A stretch of DNA of 64,000 nt, from the NCBI GenBank assembly GCA_019455325.1, contig JACFMQ010000001.1:321071-385070 (forward strand), read 5' to 3'. Positions 1-8,650 of this stretch are shown in pieces. Made by a program: the position numbers and the translations under genes. The stretch comes from Rhodocyclaceae bacterium (GTDB taxonomy: Bacteria > Pseudomonadota > Gammaproteobacteria > Burkholderiales > Rhodocyclaceae). The notes beneath the pieces were generated by a model. That model saw only the letters and a list, made by a program, of their open reading frames with translations. It made no database searches and was not told where the DNA came from. Each line of letters begins with the position of its first letter. Position 1 is the first letter of the stretch.

Positions 1-1
1 C

Positions 2-2911
2 ACCGTCACCGGCACGCCGACGCTGGCGCTCGTCGGCGGCGGCACCGCCACCTACGCCAGCGGTTCCGGCACGGGCACGCTGACCTTCACTTACATCGTC
101 GCCGCCGGTCATGCGTCGGGCGACCTTGATTTCACCGACACCGCGGCGCTGTCCCTGGCCGGTGGCACCGTCAAGGGCAGCACCGGGAAGGACGCCGTGC
201 TGACCCTGCCCAGCCAGGGCGCTGCCGGTTCGCTGGGCGCCAACAAGGATCTGGTGGTGGACGGCATCGCCCCGGCGGTATCGGGCAACCTCTCGGTTCC
301 GGCAAACAACACCTACGGCGCCGGTCAGACGCTGGACTTCACCGTCACCTTCGACGACACGGTGACGATCACCGGCACCGGCTCGACCCTGACCCTGGAC
401 ATCGGCGGCGTCGCCCGCCAGGCCGCCTTCCTGTCCGCTTCCGGCACCTCCGTCACCTACCGCTATACCGTACAGGTCGGCGACAGCGACACCGACGGCA
501 TCGCCATCACCGGCATCGCGCTGAACGGCGACACTATCCGGGACGCCGCCGGAAACGACGCCGTCCTGAGCCTTTCCGGACATCTGCCCAGCCTGGCCGG
601 CGTGCTGGTCGACGCCGCCCTGCCCGAGCTGTCCGGCAACGTGACGGTGGCCGACGGCAGCTACAAGGCGGGCGACGTGCTGACCTTCACCGTGCCGCTG
701 AACAAGGCCGTCACGGTGAACACCGGCGGCGGCTCCCCCACCCTGGACCTCACCATCGGTTCCACCGCCCGTTTCGCGGTTTACGACGCGTCGGCCAGCA
801 CGGCAACGACGCTGGTGTTCAAGTACACCGTCCAGGCCGGCGAGACCGACAGCGACGGCATCGCCATCAACGCGCTCTCCCTGAACGGCGCGGTGATCCA
901 GGACAGCCACGGCAACAATCTCGACGCCACGCTGACCGGGCACCTGCCCTCGCTGGCCGGCGTGCTGGTGGACACCACGGCGCCGACGGTCGCTTCGGTG
1001 GCGGTGCCCGCCGACGCCACCTACAAGGCGGGCGACCCCCTGTCGTTCACCGTCAATTACGACGAGGCAGTCACGGTAGACACCGCCGGCGGCACGCCGC
1101 GCATCGCCCTCACGCTGAATACCGGCGGCACGGTGTACGCGGACTACGTCTCGGGCAGCGGCACGACGGCCCTGACCTTCACCTATACCGTGCCGGCGGG
1201 CAACTACGCCGACAACGACGGCATCACCGTCGGCGCCCTGTCGGCGAACGGCGGCACGCTGCGCGACGCGGCTGGCAACGACGCCGGCCTGACGCTGAAC
1301 AGCGTGGGCGCCACTGGCGGCGTGCTGGTGGACGGTCGGGCGCCGGTGGTGACCTCGGTATCGGCGCCGGCCAACGCCACCTATACGCAGGGCCAGACCC
1401 TGTTGTTCACGGTCAATTTCGACATGGCGGTGACGGTCGCCGGCACGCCGCGCCTCGCCCTGACGCTGGACACCGGCGGCACCGTGTACGCCGACTTCGC
1501 CTCCGGCAGCGGCAGCACGGCACTGGTGTTCACCTACACCGTGGCCAGTGGCGACCAGGACCACGACGGCATCGCCGTCGGCGCGCTGTCACTGAACGGC
1601 GGCACGCTGCGCAACACGGCGGGCAACGACGCGGTGCTGACGCTCGACAACGTCGGCGCCACCGCCGGCGTGCTGGTCGACGCCAGGGCACCGGCCTTCG
1701 TCGCCGCGACCGTCAACGGCGCGACCCTGACACTGACCTACGACGAAGCCCTCGACGCGGCGAACCCGCCCACGGCGGGCGACTTCACCGTCACCGTGGC
1801 CGGCAGCCCGGTCGCCGTCACCGGCGTGGCGGTGAACGGCCCCGCCGGCACCGTCACGCTGACCCTGGCCGCCCCCGTGACCGCCGGGCAGGCGGTGACG
1901 GTCGCCTATGCCGACCCCGGCGTCGGCGACGACGTTCAGGCCATCCAGGATCTCGTCGGCCAGGATGCCGCATCCCTGGCCGCCACGGCGGCGACCAACC
2001 TGACGCCGACCCCGCCGCCACCGCCGCCCGATCCGGAAGAACCCGAGGAGCCGGAGGAACCCGAGGAACCGGAAGAGCCTGAGGAGCCCGAAGAACCGGA
2101 ACAACCCGAGGAACCGGAGGAGCCGGAAGAACCGGAGCAGCCCACTCAGCCCGAACCGCCGCCGGAACGGCCGCTGCCGCCCGAAGTGCCGGCGCCGCCG
2201 ACTGCGGTCACGCCGCCGGCGCCGCCCGCCCTGGAACCGGCGGCTCCACCGCCGGCCGCCGTCACCTTCTTCTCCGCGCCGGGGAACGAGACGCTCGCCG
2301 GCCTGGCGACGCCCCTGGGCGACGTGGCCCAGCCGACCGCCCCGGCCTTCCTGCCGACCGAGCGCACGGCCCCGGCCACCGGCGGCGAAACGGCCACGGT
2401 GGGGACGCTCACCCGGCCGGCCGATACCGGCGGCTTCCAGATCGTCGTCGCTCCGCGTCCGGCGGGGATGCCGGATACCCTGCTGGTCAACCGGCCGATG
2501 AACGACGTCGACATCCCGGTCGCCGGGAAACTGGAAATCGGCGTGCCGGTGGATGTCTTCAGCCATACCGATGCCAACGCCACGGTGACGCTCTCCGCCA
2601 CCCAGGCGGACGGCCGGCCGCTGCCGCCCTGGATGAGTTTCGATCCGCGCACCGGCAAGCTCCAGGGCAATCCGCCGCCGGGCTTCCGGGGAGAAATGGT
2701 CCTGCGTGTGGTGGCCCGCGACAACCAGGGCCGCGAGGCCGTCACCACCTTCCGCGTGTTCATCGGCCGGGACGGCGCCCAGGAGCGGCCCGCCCCGCAG
2801 GGCCGCAGCGGCCTCGGCGAGCAGATTCGCCTGGCCGAGCGGCCGCTGGGGCTGGCGGCCCACCTGGCGGCGCTCTCCGATAGCGCCGAGGCGGCCCGCC
2901 TGCGTACATGA
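2..2911 (+). CDS. Large Ig-like-repeat surface/secreted protein, C-terminal part (5' end outside window)
   Basis: The frame is open from the first bases of the window, so the start lies upstream; about 969 residues are visible. The visible part has at least five tandem Ig-like units of about 100-120 residues, recognisable by a recurring 'GVLVD' end followed by a 'Y.AG..L.FTV' strand. A SwmB-like unit follows (about nt 1690-1990), then an acidic Pro-Glu repeat linker (nt 2030-2150). The C-terminus holds a putative cadherin/He_PIG-type domain (nt 2480-2780, 'PPWMSFDPRTGKLQG' signature). Such architectures are typical of giant adhesins and surface proteins. Its stop overlaps the next gene's ATG (ATGA), so it is translationally coupled to the HlyD-like and M50 genes, which are the likely exporters. 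No RTX repeats are visible in this part. Function as adhesin is inferred. Confidence 0.8.
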   Translation, partial: TVTGTPTLALVGGGTATYASGSGTGTLTFTYIVAAGHASGDLDFTDTAALSLAGGTVKGSTGKDAVLTLPSQGAAGSLGANKDLVVDGIAPAVSGNLSVPANNTYGAGQTLDFTVTFDDTVTITGTGSTLTLDIGGVARQAAFLSASGTSVTYRYTVQVGDSDTDGIAITGIALNGDTIRDAAGNDAVLSLSGHLPSLAGVLVDAALPELSGNVTVADGSYKAGDVLTFTVPLNKAVTVNTGGGSPTLDLTIGSTARFAVYDASASTATTLVFKYTVQAGETDSDGIAINALSLNGAVIQDSHGNNLDATLTGHLPSLAGVLVDTTAPTVASVAVPADATYKAGDPLSFTVNYDEAVTVDTAGGTPRIALTLNTGGTVYADYVSGSGTTALTFTYTVPAGNYADNDGITVGALSANGGTLRDAAGNDAGLTLNSVGATGGVLVDGRAPVVTSVSAPANATYTQGQTLLFTVNFDMAVTVAGTPRLALTLDTGGTVYADFASGSGSTALVFTYTVASGDQDHDGIAVGALSLNGGTLRNTAGNDAVLTLDNVGATAGVLVDARAPAFVAATVNGATLTLTYDEALDAANPPTAGDFTVTVAGSPVAVTGVAVNGPAGTVTLTLAAPVTAGQAVTVAYADPGVGDDVQAIQDLVGQDAASLAATAATNLTPTPPPPPPDPEEPEEPEEPEEPEEPEEPEEPEQPEEPEEPEEPEQPTQPEPPPERPLPPEVPAPPTAVTPPAPPALEPAAPPPAAVTFFSAPGNETLAGLATPLGDVAQPTAPAFLPTERTAPATGGETATVGTLTRPADTGGFQIVVAPRPAGMPDTLLVNRPMNDVDIPVAGKLEIGVPVDVFSHTDANATVTLSATQADGRPLPPWMSFDPRTGKLQGNPPPGFRGEMVLRVVARDNQGREAVTTFRVFIGRDGAQERPAPQGRSGLGEQIRLAERPLGLAAHLAALSDSAEAARLRT
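2033..2148 (+). repeat. Pro-Glu-Glu low-complexity coding repeat
   Basis: The DNA encodes a run of PEE tripeptides with occasional Gln substitutions. It forms an extended, strongly acidic hinge between the SwmB-like unit and the C-terminal domain of the Ig-like protein. Codon variation (gaa/gag) shows it is an old repeat rather than a fresh slippage product. Confidence 0.75.
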
Positions 2912-4281
2912 GCGGCGATTCCCGCAAGCGCGGCAATCCCCTGCTCGACCTGATCGATCTCGGCCACCGGGCGCGGGCGGCGGCCGGGAGCGAGGAACTG
3001 GCCTTTCTGCTGGTCAACGACACCCGCCGCCTGGCGGCCTATCGCCAGGCCGCCCTGTGGCTCGCCGCGGACGGGGTCAGGGCGCTTTCCGGCGTGCTCG
3101 CCGCCGAAGCCGACGCGCCCTACGTGCAATGGCTGCAGCGCCTCTGCCGGCACCTGCATGCCCAGGTGCGGGACGGCGCCCCCCGTTCGCTGACCGCCGC
3201 CGACCTGCCCGAGGAACTGGCCGCCGAGTGGCAGGAATGGCTGCCCGTCCATGCGCTGTGGCTGCCCCTGCCGGCCGCGCAGGAGGAATTCGCCGGCGGC
3301 CTGCTGCTGGCCGGGAACGAGCCCGGCGAAGCCGCCGCCCTGCCGCTGCTGACGGAATGGCTGCACGTCTGGGCGCACGCCTGGCGCGCCCTGCACCGGC
3401 CCTCGCTCTGGTCGCCGCGCCTCTGGCGCAAGCGTTTCGCCGCCTGGCGCGCCGCCCACCGGCAGGGCCGCTGGTGGCGGCGGCGGCCCAACCAGATCCT
3501 GCTCGGCGCCCTCGTCCTCTGCTTTCTGCCGGTGCGCCTGACGGTGCTGGCGCCGGGCGAACTGGTGCCGGCCAACCCGGCCGTGCTGCGCGCGCCGCTG
3601 GACGGCGTCATCGACCGCTTCCACGTGCGGCCGAACGAAGCGGTGAAGGCCGGCCAACTGCTCTTCAGCTTCGACGAGGCGCCCATCGCCAGCCGCCTGG
3701 AAGTGGCCCGCCAGGCGCTGGCCACGGCCGAGACCGAATACCGCCAGTCCGCGCAGATGGCGTTGGCCGACGCCCGCTCCAAGAACCAGTTGGCAGTCCT
3801 CCTCGGCCGGATCGGCGAGCGGCGGGCCGAGGCCGAGTTCCTGGCCGGCCAGTTCGAACGTTCCCGCGTCGTCGCGCCGCAGGACGGCATCGCCATCTTC
3901 GACGATCCTTCCGAATGGATCGGCCGGCCGGTGCAGACCGGCGAGCGGGTGATGCGCATCGCCCGGCCGGACGAGGTGGAGATCGAAGCCTGGGTGCCCA
4001 TCGGCGACGCCATCCCGCTGGCCGCGGATGCCCCGGTCAGCCTCTACCTGGCCGCCAGCCCCTTCGCCGCCGTCTCGGGGCGCCTCTCCTGGCTGGGCCA
4101 CGAGGCCATGCCGCGTCCGGACGGCAGCCACGCCTATCGCGCCCGCGCCCGGCTCGACGGCGCCGCCGGACAGCGCATCGGCTTGAAGGGCACGGCGCGG
4201 CTCCACGGCGGCTGGGCGCCGCTGGCCTACTGGATGCTGCGCCGCCCGCTGGCCGCCATCCGGCAGTTCCTGGCCTTCTGA
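2908..4281 (+). CDS. HlyD-family adaptor with N-terminal GAF-like region
   Basis: The protein has 457 residues. Residues about 25-165 resemble the GAF-like domain often found in front of this HlyD subtype ('LLVNDTRRLAAYRQAALW'). A single hydrophobic segment lies at about 196-215. It is followed by a biotinyl-lipoyl-like half ('LRAPLDGVIDRFHVRPNEAVKAGQLLF'-type, about 230-265), a short coiled coil (about 275-320), the second lipoyl half and a beta-barrel. It is therefore an inner-membrane anchored periplasmic adaptor. The ATG overlaps the upstream stop and its own TGA overlaps the next ATG (TGATG), so three genes are tightly coupled. There is no ABC ATPase in this cassette; the partner is the M50 protein downstream. 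Family membership is clear, but the transport substrate (the upstream Ig-like protein) is inferred. Confidence 0.85.
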   Translation: MSGDSRKRGNPLLDLIDLGHRARAAAGSEELAFLLVNDTRRLAAYRQAALWLAADGVRALSGVLAAEADAPYVQWLQRLCRHLHAQVRDGAPRSLTAADLPEELAAEWQEWLPVHALWLPLPAAQEEFAGGLLLAGNEPGEAAALPLLTEWLHVWAHAWRALHRPSLWSPRLWRKRFAAWRAAHRQGRWWRRRPNQILLGALVLCFLPVRLTVLAPGELVPANPAVLRAPLDGVIDRFHVRPNEAVKAGQLLFSFDEAPIASRLEVARQALATAETEYRQSAQMALADARSKNQLAVLLGRIGERRAEAEFLAGQFERSRVVAPQDGIAIFDDPSEWIGRPVQTGERVMRIARPDEVEIEAWVPIGDAIPLAADAPVSLYLAASPFAAVSGRLSWLGHEAMPRPDGSHAYRARARLDGAAGQRIGLKGTARLHGGWAPLAYWMLRRPLAAIRQFLAF

Positions 4282-6389
4282 TGGACGGCGCCGGACTGCC
4301 GCCCCTGCGCGAGGAACTGGCGCTGCTGCCCGGCCCGCCCCTGCCCGACGGCCAGCCGAGCTGGACCCTGCACGACCCGGTGCGGCACCTCTTCTTCCAG
4401 ATCGACTGGCCGAGCTTCGAGATCCTGCGCCGCTGGCCGCTGGGCGACGCCGAAGCCATCGCCGCCGGCGTCGCCGACGAGACCACGCTCGACATACACG
4501 CCGAGGACATCGCCGCGCTGCTCGAATTCCTGCGCAAGAACCAGTTGCTGCTGGTGGCGCCGGGCCAGTCCGGGCAACTGGCCGCCGCCCTCGCCGAACG
4601 CCGGGGCAGCCGCGCCCGCCGGCTGCTGCACAACTACCTGTTCTTCCGCATCCCGCTGGTCAGGCCGGACCGTTGGCTCGGCCGCTGGGCCGGCCGCCTC
4701 GATTTCCTCTACGGCCGCGCCTTCCTCCGCCTCACCGTGGCCGCCGGCGTGCTCGGCCTGATCGGCGTGTACCGCTCCTGGGAAAGCTTTTCCGCCACCC
4801 TGGTCGACCTCCTCAGTTGGGAGGGCATGCTCGCCTACGGGGTGACGCTGGTGGCGGTCAAGGTCCTGCACGAACTCGGACACGGCTTCACCGCCAAACG
4901 CTACGGCTGCCGCGTGCCGACCATGGGCGTGGCCTTCATGGTGCTCTGGCCGGTGGCCTACACCGACACCAACGAGGTCTGGAAGCTGACCCGCCGCGAC
5001 CAGCGCCTGAAGGTGGCTGCGGCCGGCATCGCCACCGAGCTGACCGTCGCCGTCTGGGCCACGCTGGCCTGGGCCTGGCTGCCGGAGGGCATGCCGCGCA
5101 TGGTCGCCTTCCTGCTCGCCACCACCACCTGGGTGTCCACGCTGGCCATCAACGCCAGCCCCTTCATGCGCTTCGACGGCTATTTCCTGCTCGCCGACTG
5201 GCTGCGCATGCCGAACCTGCACGCGCGCGCCTTCGCGCTCGCCCGCTGGGACCTGCGCGAGCGCCTGTTCCGGCTCGGCGAGCCGCCGCCCGAACACCTG
5301 CCGCGCGGCCGGCGCACCGGCCTGGTCCTGTTCGCCTGGGCGACGTGGATCTACCGCCTCGTGCTCTTCCTCGGCATCGCGGTGCTGGTCTACCACTTCT
5401 TCATCAAGGCCGTCGGGGTCTTCCTCTTCCTGGTCGAGATCGCCTGGTTCATCCTCATGCCGCTGGCCGGCGAACTGCGCGCCTGGCGCGAGCGCTGGCC
5501 GAGCATCCGCGCCAGCCGCCGCGCCCGCTGGAGCGCCGCCCTCGGGCTGCTGCTGCTCGCCCTGTTCGTCCTGCCCTGGCCGACCCGCATCGGCGCCAGC
5601 GGCCTGCTGCAGCCCCGCGAGCAGTGGCCCATCTACGCCCCGGAGCAGGCCCGCATCGCCGCCCTGCCCCATGCCGACGGCGCCCTCGTGCCGGCCGGGG
5701 CCGTGCTCGTGGAGTTCGACTCGCCGCGCATCCTGGCACGCGCTGCCCGCAGCGCGGTCCGCCGCGAGCAACTGGCGCGCGAGACCGCCGCCGCGGCCTT
5801 CGACCCGGAACTGCGCAAGGACTGGCAGGTGCTGCACGAACGGCAGGCGACGGCGACCGCCGAGGCTGGCACCGTCGCCGCCGACGCCGCCCTGTACGCG
5901 CCCGCCGCGCCCTACGCCGGCATCCTGCGCGACCTCGACCCCGACCTGCGGCCGGGCGACTGGGTGGCGCACCGGGAAGTGCTCGGCCGCCTGATCCGCC
6001 CCGGCCCGCGCCAGGTCGTCACCTACGTGGACGAGGACGCCATCCACCGCATCCGGGTCGGCGACCGGGCGCTGTTCGCGGCCGACGGCCACGGCGGCCC
6101 AACACTCCGCCTGCGCGTCGCCGGCATCGACGGCGACGCCTCGCGCACGCTGAACGAACCGGCGTTGGCCACGCTGTTCGGCGGCCACGTGCCGGTGCGT
6201 GAGAAGCAGGGGGCGTTCTATCCGGAGCGCGCCATCTACCGGGTCGTGCTGGAAACCGCCGACGACGCGCCGATACCGGACCAGCACACCTGGCGCGGCC
6301 AGGTCGCCATCGCCGGCGACTGGGAAGCCCCCGGCCTGCGCTTCCTGCGCGCCGCCGCCAGCGTCCTGGCGCGCGAGGCGGGGTTTTAG
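4281..6389 (+). CDS. Membrane M50 (site-2-protease family) metallopeptidase with PqqD-like head and HlyD-like tail
   Basis: The protein has 702 residues. Residues about 20-95 look like a PqqD-type winged-helix domain. A polytopic membrane core carries the zinc motif HELGH (His197, Glu198, His201) and the downstream aspartate ligand in 'SPFMRFDGY' (Asp299), so the protease centre looks intact. Further transmembrane helices lie at about 350-430. A periplasmic tail (about 440-702) resembles the two halves of an HlyD biotinyl-lipoyl/barrel region. The ATG overlaps the stop of the HlyD-like gene by one base. Such M50-HlyD hybrids recur next to giant repeat proteins; whether the protease processes or helps export the cargo is not established. 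No ATPase domain is visible. Confidence 0.85.
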   Translation: MDGAGLPPLREELALLPGPPLPDGQPSWTLHDPVRHLFFQIDWPSFEILRRWPLGDAEAIAAGVADETTLDIHAEDIAALLEFLRKNQLLLVAPGQSGQLAAALAERRGSRARRLLHNYLFFRIPLVRPDRWLGRWAGRLDFLYGRAFLRLTVAAGVLGLIGVYRSWESFSATLVDLLSWEGMLAYGVTLVAVKVLHELGHGFTAKRYGCRVPTMGVAFMVLWPVAYTDTNEVWKLTRRDQRLKVAAAGIATELTVAVWATLAWAWLPEGMPRMVAFLLATTTWVSTLAINASPFMRFDGYFLLADWLRMPNLHARAFALARWDLRERLFRLGEPPPEHLPRGRRTGLVLFAWATWIYRLVLFLGIAVLVYHFFIKAVGVFLFLVEIAWFILMPLAGELRAWRERWPSIRASRRARWSAALGLLLLALFVLPWPTRIGASGLLQPREQWPIYAPEQARIAALPHADGALVPAGAVLVEFDSPRILARAARSAVRREQLARETAAAAFDPELRKDWQVLHERQATATAEAGTVAADAALYAPAAPYAGILRDLDPDLRPGDWVAHREVLGRLIRPGPRQVVTYVDEDAIHRIRVGDRALFAADGHGGPTLRLRVAGIDGDASRTLNEPALATLFGGHVPVREKQGAFYPERAIYRVVLETADDAPIPDQHTWRGQVAIAGDWEAPGLRFLRAAASVLAREAGF

Positions 6390-6409
6390 TCGTCGCCCAA
6401 CCCTTTTCA

Positions 6410-6415
6410 TATAAT
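6410..6415 (+). promoter_or_regulatory. Candidate -10 box of the T1SS operon
   Basis: There is a perfect TATAAT in the 110-bp gap before the ABC-transporter gene. The region lies downstream of the M50 stop and is AT-rich relative to its flanks. No good -35 is seen at 16-18 bp spacing, so activation by a regulator is possible. The predicted transcript start is near 6422, giving a leader of about 78 nt that contains two dyads. Confidence 0.45.
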
Positions 6416-6423
6416 TGACCAGC

Positions 6424-6440
6424 ATACCCAGTACGGGTAT
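6424..6440. promoter_or_regulatory. Inverted repeat just downstream of the T1SS -10 box
   Basis: Arms ATACCC and GGGTAT are perfect 6-bp complements separated by 5 bp. The dyad begins 8 bp after the TATAAT box and so sits around the expected transcription start. That is a suitable place for a repressor operator. The binding protein is unknown. Confidence 0.4.
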
Positions 6441-6458
6441 CTTCTTGTCCTAATAAAC

Positions 6459-6482
6459 TGGCCCGTCATGGGAGGCGGGCCA
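6459..6482 (+). promoter_or_regulatory. Leader hairpin before the T1SS ABC gene
   Basis: TGGCCCG and CGGGCCA form a 7-bp GC-rich stem with a 10-nt loop in the predicted mRNA leader. It ends 17 nt before the GTG start, just upstream of the Shine-Dalgarno-like GGGGGAA. It has no U-tract, so it is more likely a leader structure than a terminator. Confidence 0.35.
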
Positions 6483-6499
6483 CAGGTCAGGGGGAACTT

Positions 6500-8629
6500 G
6501 TGGCGACTGTGCAGCTCGACGGCGATGCCGTCCTATGGACCCTGGCGGCCGCCTGCCAGCTTCACCGCATTCCTTTCGACCCGCAGCTCGTCCTCCAGCA
6601 GTTCCCGCCGCCGCACGACGAAGCCTCCCTGCGCGCAGCTCTGACCGCCCTCGGTTTCCGCTCCGGCCTGCGCGATGCCGACCTCGATGGTCTCTCCGAC
6701 ATCCACACCCCCTGCTTCCTGACCGCTAGGCGCGACGATGGCGCACCGCTTTCCCTGACCCTCCTGCTGCGCTGCGACGGCGAACGCATTCTCTGTGTCG
6801 AGCCGGGCAGCCAGGAGCCGCGCGAGATCAGCCTAGCCGAATTCGCCCCGCGCTACGCCGGCCAAGCGCTCCAGTTCGCACCCGAGACCTCGCCCGTGAC
6901 CGACCCCGACGTTCCCGCCGGCCCTCGGGAATTCGGTTTCTCCTGGTTCGTACCGGAACTGCTCAAGCACCGCGCCATCTGGCGCGACGTGCTGCTCGCC
7001 TCGTTCGCCATCCAGCTCGTCGGGCTGGCCACGCCGCTGTTCACCCAGGTCGTCATCGACAAGGTGGTGGTACACCAGACCCTCTCCACCCTCACGGTGA
7101 TCGGTATCGGGCTTTTCGTCTTCATGGTCTTCTCGGCCCTGATGACCTGGGTACGGCAGTATCTCGTCCTGCACACCGGCAACCGCGTCGACGCCGTGCT
7201 CGGCACACGCGTCTTCGAACACCTGTTCGCCCTCTCGCCGCGCTACTTCGAGCACCGCCCTACCGGCGTCATCGTCGCGCGGCTCTCCGGCGTCGAGACC
7301 ATCCGAGAATTCATCGCCGGCGCCGCAGTCAGCCTGCTGCTCGACATCCCCTTCCTCGTCGTCTTCCTCGCCATCATGTTCTGGTATAGCTGGCAGCTTT
7401 CGCTCATCGCCGTGGGCCTGCTCGGCGCCGTCGCCGTCCTCTCCCTCCTCGTTGCCCCGGCGATCCGCAACCGGCTGAACAGGCAGTTCCTCGTCGGCGC
7501 GCGCAACCAGGCTTTCCTCACCGAATACGTCGCCGGCTTCGAAACCGTCAAATCCCTGCAAATGGAGCCTCAACTGAAGAGCCGCTACAGCGACTACCTC
7601 GCCGACTATCTGGCCGCCACGTTCCGTACCCGGCAACTCTCCAACACTTACTCGGTCGCCGCCAACGGCCTGGAACAGATGATGACGCTCGCCATCCTCA
7701 TCGCCGGCGCCTGGCACGTGATGCGAAACGACGGCTTCACCGTCGGCATGCTCGTCGCCTTCCAGATGTTCGCCGGCCGACTCAGCCAGCCGTTGCTGCG
7801 CCTCGTCGGCCTGTGGCAGGAATTCCAGCAGGCCGGCATCGCCGTGAAAAGGCTCGGCGACATCATGAACGCCCCGGCCGAACCCTTCTCCCTACGCCCC
7901 CAACGAGGCAAGGCCGCCGCTGGCCGCATCGACGTCGAGGCCATCGCCTTCCGCTACGGCCCGGATGAACCCTGGCTCTACCGCGGCCTCTCGCTCACCC
8001 TCGCCCCCGGCCGCTGCCTCGCCCTCATGGGGCCCTCCGGTTCCGGCAAGAGCACGCTCGCCAAGCTGCTCCAGGGCTTCTACTTCCCCGAGGAAGGCCG
8101 CATCCTCATCGACGACCGCGACCTCCGCCACCTGCCTGCCAACGAACTGCGTAGCCACTTCGGCGTCGTGCCGCAGGAGACCACGCTCTTCTCCGGCACC
8201 CTCTACGACAACCTCGTCCTCGCCAATCCCAGGGCGAGCTTTGAACAGGTGATGCAAGCCTGCCGGTGGGCAGAGATCCACGACACCATCGAGAAGCTGC
8301 CTAAAGGCTACCAGACCGAATTGGGCGAACGCGGCGTCGGCCTCTCTGGCGGGCAAAAACAGCGCATCGCCATCGCCCGCGCCCTGCTCAAACAGCCGCG
8401 CGTACTCATCTTCGATGAAGCTACCGCCAATCTCGATCCACAGACCGCCGAGCACTTCGCGCGGACGGTGAACACACTCAAGGGCAAGGTGGCCCTGCTG
8501 TTCATCGCGCACCAGTTGCCGAAGGGATTGCTGGCGGATGAGGTGGTTACGCTCGGCGGGCATGGTGCCCAGGTAGCGATCGTCAAGGACACCAATGGCG
8601 AAACTCGGCGCCGGCGGGACAGTAAATGA
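6500..8629 (+). CDS. Type I secretion ABC transporter (HlyB/RtxB type)
   Basis: The protein has 709 residues, the length expected for HlyB. It starts with GTG preceded by GGGGGAA. The N-terminal ~130 residues form a C39-like domain without the catalytic cysteine, as in RTX transporters, so it binds rather than cleaves cargo. Six membrane helices follow at about 150-440. The nucleotide-binding domain shows Walker A GPSGSGKST (about 511-519), the signature [16 protein letters not shown], Walker B VLIFDEATANLD and a switch histidine in 'LLFIAHQLP'. It energises export of the downstream RTX proteins with the HlyD at 23882-25264. The three cargo-side genes between transporter and HlyD all point the same way, consistent with one operon. 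Confidence 0.95.
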   Translation: MATVQLDGDAVLWTLAAACQLHRIPFDPQLVLQQFPPPHDEASLRAALTALGFRSGLRDADLDGLSDIHTPCFLTARRDDGAPLSLTLLLRCDGERILCVEPGSQEPREISLAEFAPRYAGQALQFAPETSPVTDPDVPAGPREFGFSWFVPELLKHRAIWRDVLLASFAIQLVGLATPLFTQVVIDKVVVHQTLSTLTVIGIGLFVFMVFSALMTWVRQYLVLHTGNRVDAVLGTRVFEHLFALSPRYFEHRPTGVIVARLSGVETIREFIAGAAVSLLLDIPFLVVFLAIMFWYSWQLSLIAVGLLGAVAVLSLLVAPAIRNRLNRQFLVGARNQAFLTEYVAGFETVKSLQMEPQLKSRYSDYLADYLAATFRTRQLSNTYSVAANGLEQMMTLAILIAGAWHVMRNDGFTVGMLVAFQMFAGRLSQPLLRLVGLWQEFQQAGIAVKRLGDIMNAPAEPFSLRPQRGKAAAGRIDVEAIAFRYGPDEPWLYRGLSLTLAPGRCLALMGPSGSGKSTLAKLLQGFYFPEEGRILIDDRDLRHLPANELRSHFGVVPQETTLFSGTLYDNLVLANPRASFEQVMQACRWAEIHDTIEKLPKGYQTELGERGVGLSGGQKQRIAIARALLKQPRVLIFDEATANLDPQTAEHFARTVNTLKGKVALLFIAHQLPKGLLADEVVTLGGHGAQVAIVKDTNGETRRRRDSK

Positions 8630-8650
8630 CGTGATATAGAGCAAGGCAAC

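Noticed and set aside
4227-6425. 732-codon open frame on the minus strand
   Set aside because: High GC at third codon positions of the M50 gene leaves the opposite frame open. The composition is Gly/Arg/Ala-rich and has no recognisable domain.
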